Origin: Otatea glauca
Lineage: Eukaryota > Streptophyta > Magnoliopsida > Poales > Poaceae
Assembly (NCBI GenBank): GCA_036346275.1
Contig: JAYEVK010000475.1
Span: 124,001 to 188,000 of the forward strand
Direction of reading: 5' to 3'
DNA: 64,000 nucleotides
Of the stretch, positions 21,808 through 32,605 are shown one piece after another; the stretch's first letter is position 1, and each line of letters starts with the position of its first letter. The translations under genes were made by a program, and so were the position numbers. The notes under the pieces are model-generated. The model made no database searches and was not told where the DNA came from. It worked only from the letters and a program-made list of their open reading frames with translations.

Positions 21808-24800
21808 TAGGTAAACTATAAAAGTGGAGGCAGACACTGGGTCATTGACAGTGGCTGCACTCAACACATGACCGGTACCTCAAGAATGTTCATTTCAATT
21901 GAAAGAGAAAGTAATCCAAGTCACAAAATCACCTTTGGAGACAATAGCAAAAGAAAGGTAAAAGGTCTTGGTAAGATTGCTATATCAAATGATCACTCTA
22001 TTGACAATGTTCTTCTTGTTGATTCCTTAAATTTCAACTTATTATCTGTTGCTCAATTATGCGATCTTGGATTCCATTGTAGCTTCTCATCTGATTGGGT
22101 AACTGTGTTTGATAAAAATGAAAAACTTATATTCAAAGGTTTCAGATTTCAAAATCTCTACTTAGTAGATTTCAAATCTAACTCCTCATGTATCTCGACC
22201 TGCCTGTTAGCCAAAGTTTCTCTTGGATGGCTTTGGCACAGGCGTCTTGGGCATGTAGGTATGTCTAATCTCAAAAGCTTTTTAAAATGAGCTAGTGGTG
22301 GAGTGCGAAAGATGTTAAATTTGAAAAGAATAAGCTATGTAGTGCTTGTTAAGCAGGCAAACAAGTAGCTAATTCTCACCCAATTAAAAGTATCATGTCC
22401 ACCACTAGACCTCTTGAGCTTCTGCATATGGATGTATTTGGCCCTACTTCATATGCTAGCATTGGTGGTAACTCATCTTTGTCAGTAATTGTTGATGATT
22501 TCTCCAGATTCACTTGGGTATTCTTTTTGCCAAATAAAAGTGAAGTTGGAAAAATTTTCAAAACTTTTGCAAAAAGGGCTCAAAATGAATTTGATTGTCC
22601 CATCAAGAAAATTAGAAGTGACAATGGATCTGAGTTTGTTAATACCAATATTATTGAATACTGTGATGAATTAGGAATTAAGCATGAACTTTCTGCTACA
22701 TATACTCCTCAGCAAAATGGTGTGGTTGAAAGAAAGAATAGAACTTATTGAAATGGCTAGATCTATGCTAGATGAATATGAAACTTCTGATGCGTTTTGG
22801 GCTGAAGCCATCAATACTGCTTGTCATGCTGTTAATAGGCTTTATCTTCATAGATTGCTTAAGAAAACTCCTTATGAATTATTGGTGGGTAGAAGACCCA
22901 ATATATCATATTTTCGTGTATTTGGTTGTAAAGTATATATCTATAAAAAAGAGAACTCATTTGGGTAAATTTCAAACTAGATGTGATACAGGCATTATGC
23001 TAGGATATTCTTCTAAGTCCAAAGTATATAGGGTATTTAATAATTCAACTGGACTGGTAGAAGAAACTTATGATGTAAAATTTGATGAATCTAATGGCTC
23101 ACAAGGTGAGCATGAGAATTTAGATGATGTAGGAGATGATGGTTTAGTGCAAGCAATGAGAAAGATGGAAGTAGGTGACATTAAACCCAAGGAAGATAAG
23201 GATGAATCTCCTACACAATTAATGGTGCCCCGTGATGGAACCCAAGATGGAGAGGAAGAAAAAAAACAAGATCGGCAAGTCTTCATCAAAAGTCACCATG
23301 CCATTGCTAAGGATCACCCCTCAAACCAAATCATTAGTGAAATCAGTAAGGGTGTCCAAACTCGTTCTAGACAAGCTTCTTTTTGTGAACATTACTCTTT
23401 TGTCTCTTGTATTGAACCTAAAACAGTGGAAGAAGCTCTAAAAGATGCTGATTGGATAATTGCTATGCAAGAGGAACTCAACAATTTTGAAAGAAACAAA
23501 GTTTGGAGCTTAACAAAACGCCCAGAGGATCAAAATGTCATTGGTACAAAATGGGTGTTCCGAAACAAGCAAGATGAGAATGGAGTGGTAATAAGAAATA
23601 AAGCCAGACTTGTAGCTCAAGGATTTACTCAAGTAGAAGGGCTGGACTATGAACAAACTTATGCCCCAGTGGCACGTCTTGAAGCTATTTGGTTTCTTCT
23701 TGCCTTTGCTACTCATTTTAATATCACTCTATTTCAAATGGATGTGAAAAGTGCATTTCTTAATGGATTCATTGATGAAACTGTTTATGTTGAACAACCA
23801 CCTGGTTTTGAAGACCCAAACTTGCCAAATCATGTGTTCAAATTATCTAAGGCACTCTATGGTCTAAAACAAGCTCCTAGAGCATGGTATGAGCGTCTTA
23901 GAGATTTTCTACTTAATAAGAACTTCAAAACTGGGAAGGTTGATCCAACCTTGTTTTTAAAAGACATCAATGGAACATTAATGATTTGTCAAATATATGT
24001 AGATGATATTATTTTTGGCTGTACTAATCATTCTCTTTGCAAAGAATTTGGTGATATGATGGCCAAAGAATTTGAGATGTCTATGATTGGAGAGCTGATA
24101 TTCTTTCTGGGATTCCAAATCAAGCAATTGAAGGAGGGAACCTTTATTTCACAAGAAAAATACAAGAAGGACCTCCTCAAGCGCTTCAAAATGGAAGAAT
24201 GCAAGACAATAAAGACTCCCATGGCTACTAACACTCATCTTGATCAAGATGTGGGAGGTAAGTCTGTTGACCAAAAGCTTTTTTGATCCATGATAGGCTC
24301 ATTACTATACTTGACAGCATCTAGGCCTGACATCATGTTTAGTGTGTGTATGTGTGCTAGATTTCAAGCAACACCTAAAGAAATTCACTTAAGTGCTGTA
24401 AAAAGGATATTTATATATCTTAAGTTTACTTCTAGTATTGGTTTATGGTACCCTAAAGGTGCTCCATTCGAGCTTCTTGGCTACTCAGATTCTGATTATG
24501 CCGGATGCAAGATTGATCGTAAAAGCACCTCAGGGGGTTGTCATTTGCTTGGAAGATCTTTAGTTTCTTGGTGTTCTAAAAAGCAAAATTCAGTAGCACT
24601 GTCCACTGCCGAAGCCGAATATGTGGTTGCAGGCAGTTGTTGTGCTAAAATTCTATTCATCAAACAAATATTTCTAGATTTTGGGATAAAATTCAATAAT
24701 GTGCCTCTGTTATGTGATAATGAAAGTGCAGTGAAAATAGCAAACAATCCGGTCCAACATTCCAGAACTAAGCATATTGAAATTCGACATCACTTTATTC

Positions 24801-24946
24801 GTGATCATGTTGCTAAAGGAAATATTGTGCTTAGTTATGTAGGCGAGGACCAATTGGCTGATATTTTCACTAAGCCGCTTGATGAGGCCAAATTTTCAAA
24901 ATTAAAAAATGAACTAAATATCATTGCCTTTTCAAATGTTGTTTGA
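21808..24946 (+). pseudogene. Copia A pol: protease, integrase, RT, RNase H (broken)
   Basis: After TAG at 21808 the protease reads HWVIDSGCTQHMTG (about 21835-21876) with the catalytic DSG. The pre-integrase zinc motif (HRRLGH) is followed by a stop at 22288. Integrase (22395-22751) shows HMDVFG, IRSDNG and VVERKNR, supplying the D-D-E triad, and ends in a one-base frameshift at about 22748. Another frameshift is near 22965. The long frame 22972-24286 holds the RT: WVFRNKQDENG, QMDVKSAFLNG, LKQAPRAWYERL and YVDDIIFG at about 23995-24018. It is cut by TGA at 24284, a probable CGA-to-TGA change. RNase H (24290-24946) is otherwise open (SDSDYAGCKIDRKSTSGG, STAEAEYV, CDNESAVKIA, TKHIEIRHHF). Copia order is clear and the gene is dead. 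Confidence 0.9.
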
Positions 24947-25109
24947 TGATGTCACACTTAGGGGGAGCAAGCTTGCCTTCTATGCATCACTTGAAACCCA
25001 ATTTCCGAAAAACCTCTTCGGCTTCCTAAACTCCCTAAACTTTCGAAACTTCTCTAACTTCAAGCCTCTTCGGATTATGATGCATTTACTCCTTTCTCGT
25101 CGAAATGGC

Positions 25110-25405
25110 TATAAAAGGCGTACCAGGGCTCTGGGGATGTAATCCTTCACTTAGTTTTCTCCTTTCTGCTCAAAATCTCTATCTTCTTCATGCTGAAAAG
25201 GATTTTCAAGGACGACCGGGACGAACCTGAGCTTGCGGAGCTCTAGAGGGACTTTGATCGTGCCTTGGCAGAGTTGGCAGAGGAAAGGGAGGTCACCAGT
25301 GACACTCCCACCGTCGATGCCTTTCTTGCAATCTTCCCTGCCCTTTACAGGGCTAGGGAGGCGCTCATAGAGGCACTCGGGCGCGTGCGTCGGGGTGAAA
25401 CTTAG
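25110..25405 (+). pseudogene. Small ORF with TATA box in Copia A spacer
   Basis: TATAAAAGG at 25110-25118 is followed 72 bp later by ATG at 25190, which opens a 71-codon frame ending TAG at 25403-25405. One in-frame TAG at codon 19 (25244) follows CTC. The peptide is rich in Asp, Glu and Arg with an amphipathic look (ALAELAEERE, YRAREALIEALGRVR) and no family was recognised. Its GC content is far above the surrounding spacer, and AATAAAG lies about 55 bp after its stop (about 25459). It could be a captured host fragment or a degenerate accessory gene of this element family. Function unknown. Confidence 0.45.
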
Positions 25406-26025
25406 GCCTTCCCCCTGTAAAATCATTTCCCGGGAATAATGACCGGGGAATTTATATAAATAAAGAAGTGTCTTTCTGAAACATTTTTTCTTGAATGCTC
25501 CTTGTCGTATCTTAGACCTTGCTTGAGGTGTCTTGAATCTCGCGTGATTTATCGATTGTATGATATTCACATTCGTCTGTCACAGGATATAGCTTAGGCT
25601 CGATGCGTAGCACATCGTGTTGATATCTTGCGCGGCTGGCGGTGTGAATAAATAATTTAAAAAATGATGCCATAAGAAAATACTGCTACAAGACTTACCT
25701 TACTATGCTTCCTTCTTATCCAATCCAAAATATAGTAACTAAGTCAAATTCAGTTAAAATGTCTCTATTCAGCAATTGAGTTTCTCAAGGTGAGCTTAAA
25801 TGGAAAAATACTTATGCTTATTTGGTTGTTAGACTCAAACATTCCTTGTGATTTAAATTTCTTCCAGTATTTCTTTTTATGTTGGTTTGGTTGCTATTCA
25901 TAGCTATATCCCTTATTTTTAAATCTTCTGAAACATAGTCATATTGCAGACTAAGATCATTTTAAGTAAACCAGCAATTTGTCTCTTGGGGGTCGGACCA
26001 ATCTAAAACAGAATATCAATGCACC

Positions 26026-26150
26026 CCGGACTAAAAGTTTTGGTCCGTCACTAATGGAAGTCTTGGTCTCAACTCCGTCCAAGACCAAACCCTTCAACAG
26101 CGGACCAAAAACTGGTCCAATCTGAGTTTGAATCATTTGGTCCGGCCCAA
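26026..26150. repeat. GGACCAAA/TTTGGTCC motifs in the Copia A spacer
   Basis: Imperfect palindromes of the LTR type occur outside the LTR: CCGGACTAAAAGTTTTGGTCCG at about 26026-26047 (with one mismatched pair), then CGGACCAAAAACTGGTCC at about 26101, and TTTGGTCCGGCCC at about 26138. The recurrence of the same motif in two separate parts of one element suggests element-specific recognition. Confidence 0.55.
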
Positions 26151-26795
26151 TTAGTAAAACTGTCTTATCCTTTTACCGAATCAAGTCTACCTTATGAACA
26201 AATGTTTCTAAGTCTGATTCTCATCCAATTTCAAATGGATTGTGTCTATTTAATAAAACTTTTTCTTCTTTTCTCAAATTTCAAAATTCGTTCAAAATCT
26301 TGCCTATTGCTTTAGGACTTATCCTTTGCTAACCTGACCTTGTTTCTGGGACTCCTTATTGTGCTCAAACCGATTCCAAAAAGGGGGTCCCACTACCTTT
26401 TTACCAGGACGCATGTTCCTTTCCAACCACCCTGGTTAAAGGCGTCAGTTACCAAGACATATTTTACTCTTGTTACTAGCATTCATAGCAGTAACTTCTT
26501 CCATCTCTCCCTTGTTACCTTCCTGCTTGCGCAAACTCTTCAAAACCAGCAAATCCATCTTAGCACCAAAGCATATCCTTAATCGGATCGTGGCAACGGT
26601 GTTCATCTGATATTTTGCGCAAGAACTTCTCTCAATCTCAGTAAGTTCCTTAAAACCTTCCTTTTCTATTCAAGTCTCAAACCCTAGACCTAGTTCTTAG
26701 ACTTAAGTTTTATTGTTTTTAGGTCTGGTCTTGTGCTTAAAAAAAAGGGGGGGGTTTGCATTTTGAGTGTGAGCAAGAGTTGGTTAGGAATCAAG

Positions 26796-29320
26796 ATGAG
26801 GTCAAAGAACCCAGACAAGAGGGGACTAATTGGAAAAATTATTGATAAAGTAAAAAGCAAGAAACAGAAAATGTCTAGTTCATCTCCTGGAACAACTTTA
26901 CCTGAACAACCTCAAGGACCTGTATTAATTCAAGATGTTCACAATACTGTCCGAGCAAACAAAAAGGTAGTTACTTCTCACCCAAGAAAAGGAAAACAAG
27001 TGATTGATTCTGAATCATCCTCTGAGGACAGTGCCTATGAGCCTAATAGTGAATCATCCTCAGAAAACACTGAACTAGTTTCTGAAGTTGACTTTTTCAG
27101 CAGTGAGGAATTAGCTGTCCTAAGTACCAAGAAGCTAAGAGCAGTACGGTTAGTTAATGAGAAAATCTGGTTTCCTGAGTCAAGACCAGCTTTGGGTGAA
27201 AACTGTGTTTGTTACACAAGAACATATATAATGCTTATCTGCACAGAAAAGATGGAAAAAAGAAAGATGATATCTGCTTTGTCAACTCACCAGTATGTAG
27301 ATTGGGATCAAGTAAATTCCATAATTGGCTCAACAGGATTGTTTGACTGCATAAATTCCACTCCTGGACTAATTCATGTAATGTCAAACCAAACAATACC
27401 ATGGAGCGTGCCAAGAACACTAGAATTTTATGCATCCTTATTAGTGAACAAACAGAGAAAATATATCATGTTCACTCTAAATGGAAAGATAAGAAAAATC
27501 AGATCAACTCAGTTTGAATCAGCAATTGGAGCCTCAAGTCCATTAGTAAATAGAACAAGGATATTTGAAAAGTTGTATCCTCGTCAGAGATGGAGATTGA
27601 GTGGTGATATGCCAGACTTGCAAATATCTGGACACATCTATAAGAACACCACGGTCTGATTTTAATCCAAGCGAGTCTCTTGTCATTGAAGAAGCAAAAA
27701 TCTTCTTTGCTAATACTAAGGCAAACAATATATCCCAAGTCTGGATACAAGGAAGGTGTGACCTCAGTTCAAGCATGGTTGTTGCATCTTATTTTGTCAA
27801 GACAACCTATAGATTTGGCTGATTACTTCTTTGGGCAAATAGAAGAGGCAATCTACAGAAAATTTGGTAGTTCTTTGCCTTTTGCTCAACTAATCACTGA
27901 AGTCATGTTAGCACAAGGTATAATCTCTCAAAATGATCTGAATAGGGAATTTAAGTGTTTCCCAAAGAAGTATGACATGCATAACACCACTGGACAAAAC
28001 TTGAGGATCACTGGTTTTCTTCAAGGATTACGAGAAAATCAACAGGAAGAACCAGTACTAGGTGAAGAAGAAAATGAATCAAGTGCAGAAGCTGAAAATG
28101 AGTTTGATAGAAACAGTCACAGAGGGTATTCACAGACTCAAGGCAGTGATTTCTGGCATCAATCCTATAGAAGCCATATGCCCTCCTATGATAGTCATCA
28201 TCAAGCTTATGAAAGTCATCAAGAGTCTGCTAAAAGTGGAAATGACAGAGAGCCTAGTGCTCAAAGTGGCAATAAAAATAAAACTGTAAGCCATCATGAA
28301 TTTGCTCATCCAGAAGCAACATAAGTGGTTCCTGGAAGTGAATTAGGCAATATGGATGATGCTGCCACTCAAGTTCTCTCAAGCCCAGTTGATAGAACTT
28401 TTAATGAAGAGCAACAGCTCTATCACCTTCAAGAGTCAAGAATTGCAAAGAAGGTTCATGGAAGCACAAGCTTTGGGCCAGACACATGAGCATGAGGCGG
28501 GAGGATCAGGATGCCCCAACAATTTGAGTCATATTATCCCCCATCATCAGCTCATCCTGAGCATGATCAGAGGGATACATTTCCTGGTTGGCAGAGTCTT
28601 TTTGACTATCAGTATCCCACCTCATCTCCTCCAAAATATAATTAGCAAGCACAAGAAGACACTCTTAACTCTCAACCTGCTTGGTTTTCCACCTTTGAAC
28701 AACAGTATTATGCTGATCAAAGAGGATTTCAAGCAAGATACATGGAAGATCAAGCAACTGCAGCTCTGAGATATGAAGAACAAACAAAGTTTCAAAATGA
28801 AGTCTTGTCTAGATTTGATCAACTCAGCAACAACCAAGGAAACCTAAGACAGTATATTCAGCAGCTTGGTACAAATCAAAATCTGCTCAAAGACAGACTA
28901 TATGACATGAATCAGAAAATGGATGATCATTACAAAAAACTTAGAAATCAAGTTGAGGCTGCAAGCACATCACATACGAGTAATCAGTTATGGCTCAGAC
29001 ACAGTTTGGACCATCTCTCAGAATTCACTGAGGATGCCCTGCTTGACTATACTCGATTGGCACATGATTGCATTTCTGATGTGGGTGAGGTTCTTGCTGA
29101 AACACATATCCTGAATGAGTCCTTGAACAAAATGCAGTCGGATCTTCATCTTTTGACCATTCAACCAGGTGACCCAGACTATCCAAGCTGGCATGATCAA
29201 GCCATGTCTCAAGGGCCAAACTCTCAAACTGAAGAAGCTTCTGATAATCCAAAGGTTTCTCCTCCAAGGAAGAGCTCAGTTCTAGGCCAGCTCAAAAGAA
29301 CCTTTTCCAGGCGCAAATAG
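26796..29320 (+). pseudogene. Copia A env-like third gene (broken)
   Basis: Four overlapping frames between pol and the 3' LTR read as one gene broken by frameshifts: 26733-27659 (first in-frame ATG at 26796), 27680-28324, 28356-28769 and 28742-29320. The N-terminal part is Ser/Glu-rich (SESSSEDSAYEPNSESSSE), followed by a globular region and a His/Ser/Gln-rich region (SYDSHHQAYESHQESA). A C-terminal coiled coil follows (QFQ-type heptads, NQGNLRQYIQQLGTNQNLL), ending in a basic tail. I see no clear signal peptide or membrane segment. A third ORF in this position is known in Sireviruses and has been called env-like, but its function is unproven. Confidence 0.75.
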
Positions 29321-29770
29321 GAACCCTTTTTGGCTATTGATGCCAAAGGGGGAGAATAATATCAATATCTCTATAACCATAATCTCCTAGGTTCTGTTCT
29401 GTAGGCTGGACAAAGTATTATTGTATTGTCAAAAGACAAGTATCTAGCTAAATATCTTATATGTCTTTGACTTTGTATCTGACCTATGTGTGCTATATTA
29501 ATGCGCTGTTATTCTTTCTGTTGCTCTGAATACTTACTTCATAATGTCCTGATATTCACTTCGTACTTTAAAAAAAATTATGAGTATTGTTATTTTTTTT
29601 GGATCTAATATACTCCTAATATTTCACATTTGTCAGAATTCAGATCATGCATTCATTGAGGGGGAGCACATACATTCATAATTTCTGCAGTTATTCTATT
29701 TTGCTAACTCTGTTTTGCAGAATGAATGAAATATTATTAACTAAAAAGGTAAGTTGTCATCAATTACCAA

Positions 29771-29782
29771 AAAGGGGGAGAT
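29771..29782 (+). other. Polypurine tract of Copia A
   Basis: AAAGGGGGAGAT directly before the 3' LTR, the plus-strand primer of reverse transcription. Similar tracts at about 24958, 29345 (AAAGGGGGAGAA) and 29657 (TGAGGGGGAGCA) are extra copies. Confidence 0.85.
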
Positions 29783-31584
29783 TGATAGCATCTAGGCCCC
29801 CTCAATTTTATTATTGTGTTTTATTATAGTTTTGGTATTGATGACTAAGTTAATAATACTAAAAAGCTCTGAAGAACGTATGCTGGAATCAATAATGGAG
29901 CAAGTTGGACGAACAAGATTAAGGTGCTTAGTTTCTATTTTATGACTTGGGAGTGATTCAAGTCAAATAGCTAGGATTGTTTTTCTTTTTGGTTGTGTAA
30001 AGAGGGACTTTGCACAAGCTAGTGAATTGGATCATAAGGCAAAGACAAAACTAGATTTCTCGAGGCAAAAGACACTTTGACAATGACCTTTTAATCACAT
30101 TTTTAGTATACAACAGACCAAATTTTAGCTATCCATTTCTTTAGTCAGTTGCATACACAACATATTCTTTTGAAGTCAAAAGGATTCTTTGGTCCAATCT
30201 TGAAACTCTTCTGCGTCAAAATTACCATCAAAATACCTGCTCATAGGACCAAAGCTCTTGTTTTCATATTCCTTCATCCTTGGTAAAAACCTCTTTGAAA
30301 ATTACCTGATAGCCAAGGGATTGCCTATGTATGACGGACCAAATTATTTGGTCCGGCGTACATGTTATAGTCTCTTCTCCATGACAGACTAAATATTTTG
30401 GTGTGGCACTCCTTCAGTTCATAAGCTTTTGGTAGGATCAAACTTTGAAGTCCTATTTATTGAAACCTTAAATGAATATTCTTTATCATTCAAAAGGATT
30501 TTACTTTGACAACGGATCAAATATTCTTGCTTAAAATTTTTAGTCCGTTGCTAAAGTAAATCGCTTGGATAAAACTTATCTCTGTTGAAAAAGGGTATTT
30601 GGCTACTAATCTTTAAATCTCCATGTATGACGGACTAAAACATTTGGTCCGACGTACATGTGTCTCTATGCCAGACCAAACTCTTTGAAAAGCCCATGCA
30701 CAATGGACCAAATTTTTGGTCCGACGTACATGTATCTTTCTCAGTTATGCGGCGGACCAAACTCTATGTAAAGCCTATGTACTACAGACCAAAATTTTTG
30801 GTCCGTCGTAAATATTCAAATTTGATCCGTCATACACATGTCCAGTATCGCTAGGTACTGTTACTTAGTCCATTGTACGTGTACTTTTCTGATATTTCTG
30901 ACACCTGACACGTCCAACGGCTACTGTAGCAGGTGTAACTGCTATATTCATTCCAAATGGCTATATAAGCATTTCCTAAGCCATCTACCAAAATAGAGAT
31001 TGAACTCCTTTACATTTTAGCATTGAAAAATAGCTCTCATTCTCAAAAGGAGTCTGTGCTTCACCTTCAAACCAAAAAATTCTCAAACATCTTTAAGTGT
31101 TTTAGCTCCAAGCCAAAGTCTAGCAGTGTGAGTTGCGAAGTGAACCAATAGGCAGAACCTGTGCAAAGTTTATTACTCTTGGGTCTTAGTGATTCTAGAC
31201 AGCTTGGAGAAAGTGAACAGTGCGACCTGTCCAAAGGTGATTGTGGAAGGCCACTGTGATTGTGAGAGGTTTGGAACTCACCTCACTGGAGTAGTGAAAT
31301 AGTTATCTGAGTGATCACCGAAGCTACTGCGACTAGCTTTGGAGCAGCAATACTTTGAAAGAAGTGCTTCAACGTGGATTAGGAGTGCGGCTCTGAACCA
31401 TGGGATAAATCTCTGTCTCTTTTGTGCTCTAGTTCTCTTTATTGCTTTCGCTGTAATCATTGATTGTTTTTACTTCTGTTCTGTGCTTTTCTCTCATAAA
31501 GAATTGTAAATTATTTTGAAGAAGTCAAAATTAGTAAGAGTCGCCTATTCACCCCCCCCCCCTCTAGGCCAACTAAATCCTTCA
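29783..31584 (+). repeat. Copia A 3' LTR
   Basis: Begins TGATAGCATC and ends ATCCTTCA, followed by TATAG. It carries the palindrome array (about 30335-30810) with several arms decayed, for example GGACTAAA at about 30631. A TATA box is at 30962-30969. The C-run before the end (about 31551-31562) is longer than in the 5' LTR. Confidence 0.95.
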
Positions 31585-32500
31585 TATAGTCTATGACCTC
31601 ATGATAGATAACACCTTTTTTAGAAAGTGACAATCCCATTTAGTACCTTTAGCAATGGTCAACATTCTAGTCAGATCAATTTTGTCCTTGGTAGGAGGGA
31701 GAACAAACGAGACTGCACAAATTGTAAGGTTATACATGAAGATTGTGTTGTTCCACAACATAAGTTGATAGTTTCGGACTTTCGATTTAGGGTACGAGCT
31801 AGACCAGCTAAGATCACCAAAGTCACGAGGACAAAGTAGTAGAAACTTAATGGGACGCCGTATGCGCGTTTAAGGAGAGGATGATCGTGGAAGAGATATG
31901 GAACGTGGGAGAGGACGCAAATAGCATGTGGACAGAGATGGTAACTCATATTAGGAAGGTGGCGGTGGAGGTGTGTAGAGTGACCCAAGGGACTAAATAC
32001 GAACCTAAAGATACTTGGTAGTGGAACGAGGAAGTGCAAAAGGCTACGAGGAAAAGAAGGCATGTTACAAGCACATGCAGTATGATAGGAGTGATGAGAA
32101 CATACATAAGTACCAAGTAGCCAAAAAAAGTGCAACAAAAGTAGTGAGCGAGGCACAGGGAAAGGTTTATGAGGATCTTTATCAAAAGCTGAGTACAAAG
32201 GAGGGCGAAAAGGACATCTACAAGATGGATAAACTCCAAGAAAGAAAAACAAAGGATTTCAACCAAGTTAAATACATCAAAAATGATACTAATAGACTTC
32301 TAATGAAAGATGACGAGATCAAGAATAGGTGGAGAGATATACAAGGTGAGATCGAATCCACAATGATGATATATGTGATAGAATTATGGTAACACCAATT
32401 GAAAGAAAAGCTTATCCAAAATCGTCTGAGATGGTTTGTGTATCTCCAATGAAGACCTCCTGAGGTATCGGTGCGTAGTGGAATTTTAAGCTTGTCCAAA
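31585..32500 (+). pseudogene. LINE, right fragment with the RT deleted
   Basis: Translation continues the endonuclease frame broken by Copia A: TFSNGQHSSQINFVLGRRE (about 31636-31692) is the end of the endonuclease domain, followed by KVIHEDCVVPQHKLIV. The Lys/Glu-rich linker that precedes RT in plant LINEs follows (32015-32370: KAACYKHM-like, EDLYQKLSTKEGEKDIYKM, ERKTKDFNQVKYIK). At about 32380 the text jumps to the C-terminal segment normally found after RT (QNRLRWFVYLQ in another frame, about 32415-32455). So the whole RT domain is missing. Frameshifts abound. Confidence 0.75.
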
Positions 32501-32605
32501 AATTGGTTTAACATGTGATTTTGGTGTTGAATGGCCTGTATTGGCCCAAATCGAAATGGGCCTGGGTGGGCTATCAGCGGCGATAATCACTTGTCATGAA
32601 TCAGA

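Larger units (their letters stand above)
24947..26795 (+). other. Copia A spacer between pol and env-like gene
   Basis: The 1.85 kb spacer opens with the purine tract TTAGGGGGAGCAAG at 24958. It contains a small ORF behind a TATA box (next entry) and a second, weaker set of GGACCAAA/TTTGGTCC motifs at 26026-26150. A homopolymeric tract of about eight A and eight G lies at 26739-26755, just before the env-like frame. No other coding sequence was recognised. Confidence 0.7.
5781..31584 (+). mobile_element. Copia A: Sirevirus-type LTR retrotransposon with nested insertion
   Basis: A complete element bounded by TG...CA LTRs (5781-7574 and 29783-31584) and by the exact 5-bp target duplication TATAG at 5776-5780 and 31585-31589. 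In order it carries a tRNA-Met-type primer site, gag, protease, integrase, RT and RNase H (the Copia order), a long spacer, an env-like third gene, and a polypurine tract next to the 3' LTR. The third gene, several extra polypurine tracts and palindromes in the LTR are traits reported for the Sirevirus lineage. Copia B (9185-21249) sits inside its gag. Without that insertion and one duplication the element would be about 13.7 kb. Every coding region contains stops or frameshifts, so it cannot move by itself. Confidence 0.95.

Noticed and set aside
31671..32266. Minus-strand hydrophobic ORFs over the LINE fragment
   Set aside because: They are antisense of the LINE's Lys/Glu-rich linker, which gives Leu/Phe-rich nonsense. 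Plus-strand homology explains the sequence.
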